NCBI RefSeq assembly: GCF_030268225.1
Contig: NZ_BSQG01000006.1
Coordinates: 185,677-249,676, forward strand
Direction of reading: 5' to 3'
From: Nocardiopsis ansamitocini
GTDB lineage: Bacteria; Actinomycetota; Actinomycetes; Streptosporangiales; Streptosporangiaceae
Length of the DNA: 64,000 nt
The position numbers and the translations under genes were made by a program. This document shows, in pieces, positions 1 through 8,667 of the stretch. The notes beneath the pieces are model-generated. The model worked only from the letters and a program-made list of their open reading frames with translations, had not been told where the DNA came from and did no database searches. How positions within the stretch are numbered: the first letter of the stretch is position 1; every line of letters begins with the position of its first letter.

Positions 1-1
1 C

Positions 2-406
2 CTTGTCGCCAAGCGCCTGCAGGAACACTTCGCACAGGGCCGGCTGGACAGCGACGAATTCAACTCCCGTCTCGGATCGGTCTACCGTGCTCGGACCGCC
101 CAGGAACTCGCGCTGGTCACCGAAGACCTTCCCGAACGCGATCTCGCCGACCTTCCCGGTCTGGTCGCCGGCTCCCCCGCCGGTGCCCGTCAAGGGGGGC
201 TGCTCCGCGATCCCGCCCTGGTCATTCCGTGGCTCACGTGGGCCGGCGTCAACACGCTCTGCTTCTCCATCTGGTTGATGGTCTATCTCGGCGGCGGCAC
301 GCACTATCCGTGGTTCCTGTGGGTGGCGATTCCCTGGGGAGTGGTCATGCTGTTCGTGACGGCCGGAGTGGTCGCTCTCAACCGCGGACACGACCCGCAG
401 TCCTGA
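2..406 (+). CDS. DUF1707 (SHOCT-like) membrane protein, 5'-truncated
   Basis: The first 134 visible codons read in frame from the left edge to a TGA; the start lies outside the window. The N-terminal part has the pattern of the DUF1707/SHOCT-like domain: an alpha-helical stretch with GRLDSDEFNSRL followed by RARTAQELALVTEDLP, typical of small actinobacterial proteins. The second half has two hydrophobic segments (roughly residues 72-95 and 103-123), so it is probably a small inner-membrane protein of unknown function. It lies upstream of infA on the same strand, separated by about 250 bp. Domain assignment is by recognition of the motif; function is not known. Confidence 0.75.
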   Translation, partial: LVAKRLQEHFAQGRLDSDEFNSRLGSVYRARTAQELALVTEDLPERDLADLPGLVAGSPAGARQGGLLRDPALVIPWLTWAGVNTLCFSIWLMVYLGGGTHYPWFLWVAIPWGVVMLFVTAGVVALNRGHDPQS

Positions 407-657
407 GCCCCTGTCCGGCGGCGTGTAGGTGGCCGGGGCACTCGGTCCGATCCGTTAAACTGATTGTGCCCACACTCGGGTTGTTGGGTCAGTCTGCCTC
501 CATTCGCGTCTGACGTTCACGTTGGCGTATGCTATTGCAGTTGACCTGAAGTTTCAGTGTTCAATTTCGCAGCCGGATCCGAGATCTCCATCAACGGGGT
601 TCGTCGTGTCCGGTGCTTCCCCCGCGTGCGGGGGTGATTTCAGAAGGCGTGGAGGAT

Positions 658-879
658 ATGGCCAAGAAAGACGGCGCCATCGAGATTGAGGGCTCCGTTA
701 TCGAGTCCCTCCCCAACGCTATGTTCCGAGTGGAGCTCGACAACGGGCACAAGGTCCTCGCGCACATCAGCGGCAAGATGCGAATGCACTACATCCGCAT
801 CCTTCCCGATGACCGTGTGGTCGTGGAGCTCAGCCCGTACGACCTCACCCGCGGGCGCATCGTTTACCGCTACAAGTAG
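658..879 (+). CDS. infA: Translation initiation factor IF-1
   Basis: A 73-residue protein beginning [20 protein letters not shown], the standard IF-1 length and sequence. It is a single S1-type OB fold that binds the ribosomal A site during initiation. The ATG at 658 is preceded by a GGAGGA at 651-656; an upstream in-frame extension is open but does not match IF-1. It heads the infA-rpmJ-rpsM-rpsK-rpoA-rplQ cluster typical of actinobacteria. Upstream, a TATGCT at 528-533 is a possible -10, without a convincing -35. Confidence 0.97.
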   Translation: MAKKDGAIEIEGSVIESLPNAMFRVELDNGHKVLAHISGKMRMHYIRILPDDRVVVELSPYDLTRGRIVYRYK

Positions 880-945
880 CTTCTCCGCTCGCGCGCAGAC
901 CGTCGAGGTTCGGCGCGCAGGTGGACTCAAGTCCCGGAGCAACCC

Positions 946-1059
946 ATGAAGGTCAAGCCGAGCGTCAAGAAGATCTGCGCGAAGTGCCGAGTGATCCGCC
1001 GCAACGGCCGGATCATGGTCATTTGCTCGGACCCGCGGCACAAGCAGCGTCAGGGCTAG
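946..1059 (+). CDS. rpmJ: 50S ribosomal protein L36 (zinc-binding form)
   Basis: A 37-codon gene starting [17 protein letters not shown] and ending in KQRQG. The zinc ligands Cys11, Cys14, Cys27 and His32 are all present, so this is the C+ (zinc-ribbon) paralogue rather than the zinc-independent form. A GGAG at 936-939 lies just upstream of the ATG. It sits between infA and rpsM as usual. It is too small for many gene finders but the match is unambiguous. Confidence 0.97.
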   Translation: MKVKPSVKKICAKCRVIRRNGRIMVICSDPRHKQRQG

Positions 1060-1264
1060 TCCAGCTCTTCTCGGCGGCATCTCGGGTCGCGCACGGCCGT
1101 CACGGCCCGGCGCGGCGCACATGAAGAATCTCGTTCCGATCCCGGACCGGCGCATCGCGCCTGGAAGGGACCACCCCCGGTCGGAGGCCGGGGCCTCGTC
1201 GATTGGGCGATGAGAGGAACAGGGACGGGACAGACCTCCGCAAAGCACAAAGGAGTTCGCCCAG

Positions 1265-1645
1265 ATGGCACGCCTTGCAGGCGTTGACCTCCCCCGCGAA
1301 AAGCGGGTGGAGATCGCTCTGACCTACGTTTTCGGGATCGGCCGCACGCGCGCGACCGAAACCCTCGCCAACACCGGTGTCAACCCCGACACCCGCGTTC
1401 ACGCCCTCACCGAGGACGAGCTCGTCAAGCTCCGTGAGTGGATCGACGCCAACTACAAGGTCGAGGGCGACCTGCGGCGCGAGGTCGCAGCCGACATTCG
1501 CCGCAAGATCGAGATCGGTTGCTACCAGGGCATCCGGCACCGCCGTGGCCTTCCGGTCCACGGTCAGCGCACGCAGACCAACGCGCGTACCCGCAAGGGC
1601 AAGAAGAAGACCGTGGCCGGCAAGAAGAAGGTCGGCAAGAAGTAG
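1265..1645 (+). CDS. rpsM: 30S ribosomal protein S13
   Basis: A 126-residue protein beginning [19 protein letters not shown], the canonical S13 N-terminus, with the helix-two-turn-helix region in the middle (residues ~14-85) and the basic tail [19 protein letters not shown] followed by a Lys-rich end. S13 lies in the head of the 30S subunit and contacts the P-site tRNA and the large subunit. An AAAGGAG about 10 nt upstream supports the ATG. It is cotranscribed with rpsK downstream. Confidence 0.98.
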   Translation: MARLAGVDLPREKRVEIALTYVFGIGRTRATETLANTGVNPDTRVHALTEDELVKLREWIDANYKVEGDLRREVAADIRRKIEIGCYQGIRHRRGLPVHGQRTQTNARTRKGKKKTVAGKKKVGKK

Positions 1646-1715
1646 TCCGTCCGGACTCGACCGTTTTTACGGGTCCGGAAGTCACAACGGACCGATGATC
1701 TTGGGAGTTTGAGGA

Positions 1716-2120
1716 ATGCCGCCTAAGGGCCGTCAGGGCGCCGCGCGTAAGGTGCGCCGCAAGGAAAAGAAGAACGTTGTCCACGGACACGCTCACATCA
1801 AGAGCACGTTCAACAACACCATCGTGAGCATCACCGACCCGACCGGTGCGGTGATCGCGTGGGCAAGCTCCGGGCAGGTCGGCTTCAAGGGCTCTCGTAA
1901 GTCCACGCCGTTCGCCGCCCAGATGGCGGCCGAGGCCGCCGCCCGCCGCGCTCAGGAGCACGGTGTGCGCAAGGTCGACGTCTTCGTCAAGGGTCCCGGC
2001 TCCGGCCGCGAGACCGCGATCCGCTCGCTCCAGGCGACCGGCCTGGAGGTCGGCTCGATCCAGGACGTCACGCCGGTTCCGCACAACGGCTGCCGTCCGC
2101 CGAAGCGTCGCCGGGTCTGA
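1716..2120 (+). CDS. rpsK: 30S ribosomal protein S11
   Basis: A 134-residue S11, recognised by [20 protein letters not shown] and the C-terminal [13 protein letters not shown]. It forms part of the 30S platform near the Shine-Dalgarno helix. The ATG is preceded by a TGAGGA. Unlike many bacteria, rpsD does not follow; the next gene is rpoA, an arrangement known from other actinobacteria. Confidence 0.98.
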   Translation: MPPKGRQGAARKVRRKEKKNVVHGHAHIKSTFNNTIVSITDPTGAVIAWASSGQVGFKGSRKSTPFAAQMAAEAAARRAQEHGVRKVDVFVKGPGSGRETAIRSLQATGLEVGSIQDVTPVPHNGCRPPKRRRV

Positions 2121-2210
2121 TCCCGGTCCCATTCGCACCGGTTGTGCCGTCCGCCTCGGCCGTCAGGCTTGGGCGGCGGCCCGACCGGGCACCTTCAAGG
2201 TAATAGTTGC

Positions 2211-2231
2211 GGCTCCACGCGCCGTGGAGCC
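2211..2231 (+). other. Hairpin in the rpsK-rpoA spacer
   Basis: GGCTCCACG at 2211-2219 is perfectly repeated in inverted form at 2223-2231 across a 3-nt loop. There is no T-run, so a full terminator is unlikely. It may tune rpoA expression relative to the ribosomal genes or mark an RNA processing point; that role is a guess. Confidence 0.45.
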
Positions 2232-2282
2232 GGCCAGTGGCCGTCATATAGCGGGCGGCCGTGGGAAAGGAAGTAACGGACA

Positions 2283-3302
2283 ATGCTGATTGCTCAGCGT
2301 CCCACCCTGATCGAGGAGTCGATCTCCGAATACCGCTCCAAGTTCGTCATCGAACCCCTGGAGCCGGGCTTTGGTTACACGATCGGCAACTCGCTGCGTC
2401 GGACTCTCCTGTCGTCCATCCCCGGTGCGGCTGTCACCAGCCTGCGCATCGAGGGCGTCGAGCACGAGTTCACCACCGTGCCCGGCGTCAAAGAGGACGT
2501 CACCGAGATCATCCTGAACCTCAAGGGTCTCGTCGTCAGCTCCGAGCACGACGAGCCGGTGCTGATGTACCTGCGCAAGCAGGGCCCGGGTGTCGTCACC
2601 GCTGCTGACATCGCGCCCCCGGCCGGTGTCGAGGTGCACAACCCCGAGTTGCACATCGCGACCCTGAACAGCAAGGGCAAGCTGGAGATGGAGCTGACGG
2701 TCGAGCGCGGCCGCGGTTACGTCTCGGCGACGCAGAACAAGCAGCCCGGACAGGAGATCGGTCGTATTCCGATCGACTCCATCTACTCCCCGGTGCTGCG
2801 GGTGACCTACAAGGTCGAGGCGACCCGAGTCGAGCAGCGGACCGACTTCGACCGGCTCATCCTGGATGTCGAGACCAAGCCGTCCATCCGTCCCCGTGAC
2901 GCGGTGGCGAGCGCTGGTAAGACCCTGGTCGAGCTGTTCGGTCTGGCCCGTGAGCTCAACGTCGACGCCGAGGGTATCGACATGGGCCCCTCGCCCACGG
3001 ACGCGGCGCTTGCCGCGGACCTGGCGCTGCCCATCGAGGACCTCAACCTCACGGTGCGCTCCTACAACTGCCTGAAGCGCGAAGGCATCCACAGCGTGGG
3101 CGAACTTGTCGCCCGCTCTGAGCAGGACCTCTTGGATATAAGGAATTTCGGCGCGAAGTCCATCGAAGAGGTCAAGCAGAAGCTGATCGACATGGGGCTT
3201 TCGCTGAAGGACTCCCCGCCTGGGTTCGACCCCACGAGCGCGGCCGACTCCTACGGATCCGACGAGGACGACCAGTCCTACGTCGAGACCGAGCAGTACT
3301 AG
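2283..3302 (+). CDS. rpoA: RNA polymerase alpha subunit
   Basis: A 339-residue alpha subunit. The N-terminal dimerisation domain (about 1-230) starts [20 protein letters not shown] and contains [20 protein letters not shown]. The C-terminal domain (about 255-315), which binds UP elements and activators, has [18 protein letters not shown] and [16 protein letters not shown] short acidic tail ends the protein. The ATG has an AAAGGAAG upstream. It is the single core-enzyme gene in this ribosomal cluster. Confidence 0.98.
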   Translation: MLIAQRPTLIEESISEYRSKFVIEPLEPGFGYTIGNSLRRTLLSSIPGAAVTSLRIEGVEHEFTTVPGVKEDVTEIILNLKGLVVSSEHDEPVLMYLRKQGPGVVTAADIAPPAGVEVHNPELHIATLNSKGKLEMELTVERGRGYVSATQNKQPGQEIGRIPIDSIYSPVLRVTYKVEATRVEQRTDFDRLILDVETKPSIRPRDAVASAGKTLVELFGLARELNVDAEGIDMGPSPTDAALAADLALPIEDLNLTVRSYNCLKREGIHSVGELVARSEQDLLDIRNFGAKSIEEVKQKLIDMGLSLKDSPPGFDPTSAADSYGSDEDDQSYVETEQY

Positions 3303-3365
3303 CCCCGAAGACCTTGGTCGGCGGCCGAGTGCGGCCGGACCGATCGCACACTAGGAGAACGACAC

Positions 3366-3875
3366 ATGCCCACGCCCACGAAGGGCCCTCGCCTGGGTGG
3401 CGGCCCAGCGCATGAGCGGCTCATGCTGGCGAGCCTCGCGACTTCGCTGTTCCAGCACGGTCGGATCAAGACCACCGAGGCCAAGGCCAAGCGCCTGCGC
3501 CCCTACGCGGAGAAGCTCATCTCCCTCGGCAAGCGCGGCGACCTGCACGCGCGTCGCCAGGTGATGACCAAGATCCTGGACAAGGGCGTCGTGCACGAGC
3601 TCTTCACCGAGATCGGCCCGCGCTACGAGAACCGCAGCGGTGGCTACACCCGCATCACCAAGGTCGGTCCGCGCAAGGGCGACAACGCGCCCATGGCCGT
3701 GATCGAGCTGGTCGAGGCACTGGCTGCCCCGGCTGCCACCACGGCTCCGGCCCCTGCGCAGGAGACCAAGGCCGAGGACACCAAGGCCGAGGAGAAGTCC
3801 GCCGAGGCCGCCTCGGAGGAGACCGCTGCTCCGGCCGAAGGCGATGCCGAGGCTGCGGAGAGCACCGAGAAGTAA
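3366..3875 (+). CDS. rplQ: 50S ribosomal protein L17 with acidic Ala/Glu-rich tail
   Basis: A 169-residue L17. The conserved core (about 1-118) begins [20 protein letters not shown] and contains [17 protein letters not shown]. The last ~50 residues are a low-complexity Ala/Glu/Lys/Thr tail, a C-terminal extension seen in other actinobacterial L17 proteins; its role is unknown. A GGAG precedes the ATG. A hairpin follows at 3909-3932. Confidence 0.97.
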   Translation: MPTPTKGPRLGGGPAHERLMLASLATSLFQHGRIKTTEAKAKRLRPYAEKLISLGKRGDLHARRQVMTKILDKGVVHELFTEIGPRYENRSGGYTRITKVGPRKGDNAPMAVIELVEALAAPAATTAPAPAQETKAEDTKAEEKSAEAASEETAAPAEGDAEAAESTEK

Positions 3876-3908
3876 GGCGCTCGACGCCTGTATTCGCACC
3901 ACAGGAGT

Positions 3909-3932
3909 GCCCGGTCCCCTCAGGGGCCGGGC
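3909..3932 (+). terminator. Hairpin between rplQ and truA
   Basis: GCCCGG-T-CCCC at 3909-3919 pairs with GGGG-CCGGGC at 3923-3932, leaving one bulged T and a 3-nt loop. It is followed by ATTCTT. It probably ends or attenuates the ribosomal-protein transcript just before truA. Confidence 0.65.
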
Positions 3933-3959
3933 ATTCTTGGTATCCAAGGGGAACGGCTG

Positions 3960-4802
3960 TTGAACGACGAGGAACAGGTCTGGCTCCGACTCGACATCTC
4001 CTACGACGGCACCGATTTCTCCGGCTGGGCCCATCAGCCGGGGTTGCGCACCGTACAGGGGACGCTCCAGGAGGCGCTTGCCCGTGTCTTGCGGTTGGAA
4101 CAAGAAGCCGCCATCGGCTGTGCCGGGCGTACCGACGCGGGTGTGCACGCTCGGGGTCAGGTCGCGGAGGTCGCGATCCCTGCTCGGCTGTGGGCCGAGG
4201 AAGGCGACCGGTTGCTGCGCAGGCTGGCGGGAGTGCTGCCCCCCGATGTTCGTGTACGCGCGGTCGGCCGTGCACCAGAGGGCTTCAGCGCGCGTTTCTC
4301 CCCCTTGTTCCGCCGCTACGTCTATCGGGTCAGTGATGCTCCGGGCGGGGTCGACCCGCTGCGCAGGAACGACGTGCTGTGGCACCGCCACCCGCTGGAT
4401 GTGGACCTGATGAACCGGGCAGCGGCCAAACTGCTCGGAGAGCACGATTTCGCAGCTTATTGCCGCAGGCGTGAGGGAGCCTCCACCATTCGCGAACTTC
4501 AGCGGGTGGAGTGGGAGAGGGAGGGGGAGCACCTCTACGCCGGTACGGTCCAGGCTGACGCGTTCTGCCACAACATGGTCCGTGCCCTGGTCGGTGCGCT
4601 CCTGGCGGTGGGCGACGGGCGTCGGGGCCCCGACTGGCCGGCCGAGGTCCTGTCGGCCCGGGTGCGCGACTCTTCCGTGCATGTGGTGTCGCCGCGGGGG
4701 CTCAGCCTTGAGGAGGTGCGCTATCCCTCCGACGGCGAGCTGGCGGCACGAGCTGCGCAGACCCGCCGATTCCGTACGCTCGCCCCGAAAGACGCTTCCT
4801 GA
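3960..4802 (+). CDS. truA: tRNA pseudouridine(38-40) synthase TruA
   Basis: A 280-residue TruA-family enzyme that isomerises U38-U40 of the tRNA anticodon arm. The catalytic Asp is Asp59 in [14 protein letters not shown]; the N-terminal [15 protein letters not shown] and the later [17 protein letters not shown] are family hallmarks. The start is a TTG at 3960 preceded by AAGGGGA, since no ATG or GTG fits the family N-terminus. It follows rplQ as in most actinobacteria and faces the proline-rich gene across a strong hairpin. Confidence 0.95.
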   Translation: MNDEEQVWLRLDISYDGTDFSGWAHQPGLRTVQGTLQEALARVLRLEQEAAIGCAGRTDAGVHARGQVAEVAIPARLWAEEGDRLLRRLAGVLPPDVRVRAVGRAPEGFSARFSPLFRRYVYRVSDAPGGVDPLRRNDVLWHRHPLDVDLMNRAAAKLLGEHDFAAYCRRREGASTIRELQRVEWEREGEHLYAGTVQADAFCHNMVRALVGALLAVGDGRRGPDWPAEVLSARVRDSSVHVVSPRGLSLEEVRYPSDGELAARAAQTRRFRTLAPKDAS

Positions 4803-4872
4803 GCGAAGGGCGCCGGACCGCAGAGAGGGCGGGAAGGGCCGGCCGGTCCGCGTAGCGCAGGGTCCGTCGGTC

Positions 4873-4904
4873 GCCGCCGCGGTGGGGGGTCCCACCGCGG
4901 CGGC
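4873..4904. terminator. Bidirectional terminator hairpin, truA / proline-rich gene
   Basis: GCCGCCGCGGTGGG at 4873-4886 is perfectly inverted at 4891-4904 with a GGGT loop. The 14-bp GC stem lies between the convergent truA and the minus-strand gene ending at 4913. Confidence 0.75.
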
Positions 4905-4912
4905 TGCCCGAT

Positions 4913-6967
4913 CTAGAGGGCCCGTTCTCCGAGCGGCCGTAGGGCCAGGTCGATGAACTCTTCACCGGTTTCGGCGAGTGCGGAGTCCGCCTCCTCCGGT
5001 GTGCTGCCGTCGGTGTTGGCGGTCAGGGTGAAGACGACGTAGCGGCCCCACAGCGCGCCGGACGCGTGACCGCCCGCGCCTTCGAGGCGTTCCGCACCCG
5101 TTCCCTCAGGTCCGGCGAGTCCGGCGAACCATTGCAGTTCGGCGGGGTCCTGCCCCTCGTGCACAGCCTTGGCGCTGACGGTGTCGGGAAGCGCGGCGAC
5201 TCCTACCGTGACGGCGCGGGTCAGCGACTCGTTGACATAGGTGGCCCGGACCACTTGTCGGCACCCGTTGTCGTCGAGGACCTGCCCGAAATCGCCCTGT
5301 GCGGTCGTCTCGCACTTGTCGGTGTCGTCGTTGACCACCAGGGTGTATGTCTCGCCGCTGATTTCGACGTTCTCCTGGGCGAAGAGCTCGCCTGGTTTGA
5401 GCGGCGCGGGATCGGTGGATTCGTCCGAGACCAGGGTGGTGTCGAAGTCCGCGGGGTCCGGTTGACCGCCGCTGGTGGCGAGCAGGAACGCCCCGCCGCC
5501 ACCGATGACCACGAGTGCGGCAAAGCCCCCCGCCATGGCGAGGGTCGTGCGGTCCACTCCGCTCCCTCGGCTGCCCCGCCCGTTTCTGCCGCCACCGCCA
5601 CCGCCACCGTTGCGGCCGCGACCGCCGCGTTTGCTGCGGCGCTCCTCGCTGTACTCGTCGAAGCCGGAGAGGTCGATCTGAGCGGTACTGGCGGTCTTCT
5701 CCTGGGGCGGCACTTCGTCGCGGAACATGGGGCGGCCGCCGTAAAGGTCCTCGCGTACGGGCGGGATGGCCTGGGTCGCGTCCTCATCGGGTACCGGCGG
5801 GATGGCCTGGGTGACGTTGTCGTCTTCGCGCACCGGCGGGATGGCCTGGGTCACGCCCTCGTCCGCGTCCGGGTACCGGCCCTGTCCGGACTGCGGTGAG
5901 AGCACGCGTCCCTGAAGAGGCTGGCCGTGCGACTCCGGCGGCGTCGGTTGTTGGGTGTGCCAGGTGGGTGGTTGGGCGGGGTCGGCCGGTGGCGGTGGAG
6001 GGCCCTGCGGGGTCCACGGCTGCTCGGGGGCCGCCCATTGCCCCGGGGGGACATGGCCTTTTGCAGGGGGCGCGGGAGGGAGGGCATTGAGGGAGGGGCG
6101 GGGGGCCGAAGGTGCCGGCGGTGGACCGCCGGGCTGCCCATAGGACCAGGGGGGCGGTTGTTGGGTGTGCCAGGTGGGTGGTTGGGCGGGGTTGGCCGGT
6201 GGCGGTGGAGGGCCCTGCGGGGTCCACGGCTGCTGGGGGCCGTGTTGCGATGGGAGATGGCCTCCGGTCGGGGTGTCCCAAGGGGGGTGGGGTTGGCCCG
6301 GGTGGGGTGCCGGCGCCCCCTGGGCGCCCCAGCTGTTCGCCGGGTGCTGCGGACCCGAGAAGGGCTGCTCCGCAGGCGGGGTCGGAGGACCGAGGGGGTC
6401 GTCGATGCGGTAGCTGTGCCGGGGCTGGGGCCCCGAGGAGGCTCCTGGCTGGAGGGGGTCGTCCCAGGGTGTGCCTTGGGCCGCCCGGTCCTCGTCGGAG
6501 TGGGGTGTCAGGGGGTGCTGAGGCCTGGCCGAGGGGGAATCGTAACCGTCGGCGGGCTCGTTCGAGTGCGATGCGATGGGAGAACTCCGGGGACTGTCCG
6601 TGGGCGGTGAGCGGCCCTCTTCGGGGACCCCGCTCCCGCCGCGTGGTGCGTCGCGAGCTTCGTATTCTCGCGCGCCTGAGGTCGGTTGGGAACTCTTCGA
6701 CCGGTGGGGGCAGGTCGTCTGCTGCTCGCGTCGGAAAACGCCGTCCGATCTACGGTGTTCGGCTTCTCCTCGGTCGACTGTGGGACGGTGGGGCCGGGGG
6801 CGGCCGGGGGCACCGGGAGGGTATGGCCCCATCGGTCGATGCGTGGGTGAAACCGGGGGCGGAGCCCCGCTCCTGGACGTGCGCGTCCGGCAGGCACAGG
6901 TGCGGGTGCGCAGGTGGAGCGGAGCGCTGTTGCTGCCGCGGAGCATGGTGTCCGGTAGCGTGACCAC
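4913..6967 (-). CDS. Proline-rich single-pass membrane protein of unknown function
   Basis: Up to 684 residues. About 430 residues are Pro/Gln/His-rich and probably disordered. They contain two near-identical PPPPP-AQPPTWHTQQ blocks and three copies of TQAIPPV (about residues 370-402). Next come a basic Gly/Arg-rich stretch and one transmembrane helix (about 475-500). The ~180-residue extracytoplasmic C-terminal domain has two Cys (DKCETT, NGCRQV) that could form a disulfide. I do not recognise the C-terminal domain. The start is uncertain: GTG at 6967 and ATGs at 6946 and 6832 all lack a good ribosome binding site. The architecture (disordered cytosolic Thr-Gln repeats, TM, secreted domain) resembles Ser/Thr-kinase-linked envelope proteins of actinobacteria, an inference only. 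Confidence 0.7.
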   Translation of the reverse strand: MVTLPDTMLRGSNSAPLHLRTRTCACRTRTSRSGAPPPVSPTHRPMGPYPPGAPGRPRPHRPTVDRGEAEHRRSDGVFRREQQTTCPHRSKSSQPTSGAREYEARDAPRGGSGVPEEGRSPPTDSPRSSPIASHSNEPADGYDSPSARPQHPLTPHSDEDRAAQGTPWDDPLQPGASSGPQPRHSYRIDDPLGPPTPPAEQPFSGPQHPANSWGAQGAPAPHPGQPHPPWDTPTGGHLPSQHGPQQPWTPQGPPPPPANPAQPPTWHTQQPPPWSYGQPGGPPPAPSAPRPSLNALPPAPPAKGHVPPGQWAAPEQPWTPQGPPPPPADPAQPPTWHTQQPTPPESHGQPLQGRVLSPQSGQGRYPDADEGVTQAIPPVREDDNVTQAIPPVPDEDATQAIPPVREDLYGGRPMFRDEVPPQEKTASTAQIDLSGFDEYSEERRSKRGGRGRNGGGGGGGRNGRGSRGSGVDRTTLAMAGGFAALVVIGGGGAFLLATSGGQPDPADFDTTLVSDESTDPAPLKPGELFAQENVEISGETYTLVVNDDTDKCETTAQGDFGQVLDDNGCRQVVRATYVNESLTRAVTVGVAALPDTVSAKAVHEGQDPAELQWFAGLAGPEGTGAERLEGAGGHASGALWGRYVVFTLTANTDGSTPEEADSALAETGEEFIDLALRPLGERAL
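5946..6024. repeat. 79-bp direct repeat, copy 1
   Basis: This stretch recurs at 6156-6234 with one substitution (C/T), an offset of 210 bp. It lies inside the proline-rich gene and encodes the WTPQGPPPPP-AQPPTWHTQQ block, so it reflects recent internal duplication. Confidence 0.9.
6156..6234. repeat. 79-bp direct repeat, copy 2
   Basis: Second copy of the 79-bp unit at 5946-6024, in the same orientation and reading frame of the proline-rich membrane protein gene. Confidence 0.9.
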
Positions 6968-7460
6968 CCCACTGCGGGTACGCGCTATGCTCGCGTTCGC
7001 GCCGGTAGTGCCTCTCCCATCCTATTAGGTGTTTGTCTGAGGCCAATATCCCAATACTGCATCGCGTGCCGGGGGCTTTCCGTGCCGCTCTCCGCTGTCG
7101 GACAGGCGTTCCTGGTGGGCGATGGTCGACGGCGGGACCAAACCACTCATCGGGCAAGGCATAATGAGAGTGGAGTAATCACGTGCCCCGGCAGGACCAC
7201 TGGCCGGCCCATGAAAACAGACGTAAGCATCATGGGCCGTTTTGACCCGTAGCGTGTCCGGTGGTTATGATTCTCCGTCGTTGTGCGTTGAGTTGCCGTG
7301 GGTTCCCACTTGATCTCGTTGGGCGCCGATCACGCATCACTGTCTGCGCACTCAGACCATCGGGCCGACCTCCACACCGCGGGTGGTCCGGTCCAGTAAT
7401 ACGAGTTCCCCATTTCCGCTCGCGGAGATGGACACCGCCGACTGAGAAGGCAATACGATC
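6968..7460. other. Intergenic region upstream of rplM
   Basis: A 493-bp gap between the divergently arranged proline-rich gene and rplM. The only clear signal is the rplM promoter at 7242-7271. A CATAAT at 7160-7165 is a further possible -10 without a good -35. No coding region is supported. Confidence 0.6.
7242..7271 (+). promoter_or_regulatory. Housekeeping promoter of rplM-rpsI
   Basis: TTGACC at 7242-7247 and TATGAT at 7266-7271 are separated by 18 bp, a near-consensus sigma-70 (HrdB-type) promoter. Transcription would start near 7278 and give a leader of about 180 nt before the rplM GTG, long enough for autoregulation. Confidence 0.75.
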
Positions 7461-7910
7461 GTGCGCACATTCAGCCCCAAGCCCAGCGATGTCCAGCGTC
7501 AGTGGCACGTCATCGACGCGTCCGACCTCGTGCTCGGCCGGCTGGCCAGCCACGTCGCCGTGCTGCTCCGCGGTAAGCACAAGCCGTACTTCGCGCCCCA
7601 CCTCGACACCGGTGACTTCGTGATCATCGTCAACGCCGACAAGGTGGCGCTGACCGGTAACAAGCTGGTGCAGAAGCGGGCCTACCGGCACTCCGGCTAC
7701 CCGGGTGGTCTGCGGTCGGTCTCCTACGGCGACCTGCTCGCGAAGAACCCCGAGCGCGCCGTCGAGAAGGCCATCAAGGGCATGCTGCCCAAGAACTCCC
7801 TTGGCCGCGACATCGCCAAGAAGCTCAAGGTCTATGCCGGGCCGGAGCACCCGCACCAGGCCCAGCAGCCGGTGCCGTTCGAAATCACCAAGATCGAGCA
7901 GCCCGCTTAG
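7461..7910 (+). CDS. rplM: 50S ribosomal protein L13
   Basis: A 149-residue L13 starting [20 protein letters not shown] after a GTG start, with [19 protein letters not shown] and the HKAY-like [16 protein letters not shown] region. L13 binds early during 50S assembly. It forms the standard two-gene operon with rpsI, 36 bp downstream. Upstream in-frame codons do not resemble the family, so GTG 7461 is preferred. Confidence 0.97.
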   Translation: MRTFSPKPSDVQRQWHVIDASDLVLGRLASHVAVLLRGKHKPYFAPHLDTGDFVIIVNADKVALTGNKLVQKRAYRHSGYPGGLRSVSYGDLLAKNPERAVEKAIKGMLPKNSLGRDIAKKLKVYAGPEHPHQAQQPVPFEITKIEQPA

Positions 7911-7946
7911 GCGTTCGCGAGACTACAAGGAAGCACGAGGAGAACC

Positions 7947-8456
7947 GTGGTCGAGCCCACCGGCATCGAAGACGTTCAGGAATTCGACGAGAACTCCGAG
8001 GAGTTCCCGGCCGAGTACACCACCGAGAGTGCCGAGGAGCCGGGCGGGGCGTACGTTCCCACCGCTTCTGGCCCCGGCGCCGGAACCGGCCGCCGCAAGA
8101 CCGCCATCGCGCGCGTCCGCATCAACCCGGGTGCCGGCGAGTGGAAGGTCAACGGCAAGCCGCTCGAGGTGTACTTCCCGGACAAGGTCCACCAGCAGCT
8201 CATCAAGGAGCCCCTGGTCGCCCTTGGTTTTGAAGACGCCTACGACGTCTTCGCCCGCCTCAACGGCGGTGGCCCCAGCGGCCAGGCCGGTGCCCTGCGC
8301 CACGGCCTCGCCCGCGCACTCGCCGGGCTGGACCCGGAGAACAACCGTCCGCCGCTGAAGAAGGCCGGCCACCTCACCCGTGACGACCGCGAGGTCGAGC
8401 GCAAGAAGGCCGGTCTCAAGAAGGCCCGCAAGGCCCCGCAGTACTCCAAGCGGTAA
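7947..8456 (+). CDS. rpsI: 30S ribosomal protein S9 with acidic N-terminal extension
   Basis: A 169-residue S9. The conserved core starts about residue 47 ([19 protein letters not shown]) and ends with the invariant basic tail RKAPQYSKR, whose last residues touch the P-site tRNA. The first ~45 residues are Glu/Asp/Thr-rich and absent from E. coli S9; such extensions are common in actinobacteria. The start is GTG at 7947 with GAGGAG just upstream. Confidence 0.97.
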   Translation: MVEPTGIEDVQEFDENSEEFPAEYTTESAEEPGGAYVPTASGPGAGTGRRKTAIARVRINPGAGEWKVNGKPLEVYFPDKVHQQLIKEPLVALGFEDAYDVFARLNGGGPSGQAGALRHGLARALAGLDPENNRPPLKKAGHLTRDDREVERKKAGLKKARKAPQYSKR

Positions 8457-8515
8457 CAGCCCTCTGGGCTCTTGCCGACTGGTTCTCGCGGCCGCGACAC
8501 CGATCGCGGTCGCGG

Positions 8516-8575
8516 CTACGGCCCGACGGCCATCCGGATCAATCCGGGTGGCCAGTGCGGGCCGTAGCTGTTTTC
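8516..8575 (+). terminator. Rho-independent terminator of rplM-rpsI
   Basis: CTACGGCCCG at 8516-8525 pairs with CGGGCCGTAG at 8558-8567. An inner stem (GGCCATCCGG with CCGGGTGGCC) extends it. A CTGTTTTCT tail follows. This is one of the best intrinsic terminators in the window. Confidence 0.88.
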
Positions 8576-8667
8576 TGACCAGGTTCCCACGGGTGTACTC
8601 GGTCCCCCCCTTATCGAAATGGCGTCGTGTTCGCGCCGTCATCCTGACGAAACGAGGCGATTGTTTC

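Noticed and set aside
541..569. TTGACC at 541 as the infA promoter -35
   Set aside because: No acceptable -10 hexamer occurs 15-19 bp downstream.
5927..6610. Gly/Arg-rich open frame on the plus strand
   Set aside because: It is the complement of the proline-rich coding repeats and has no start signal.
7020..7241. Possible riboswitch or ribosomal-protein leader before rplM
   Set aside because: Most of this stretch is upstream of the good promoter at 7242-7271, and I see no conserved leader structure.
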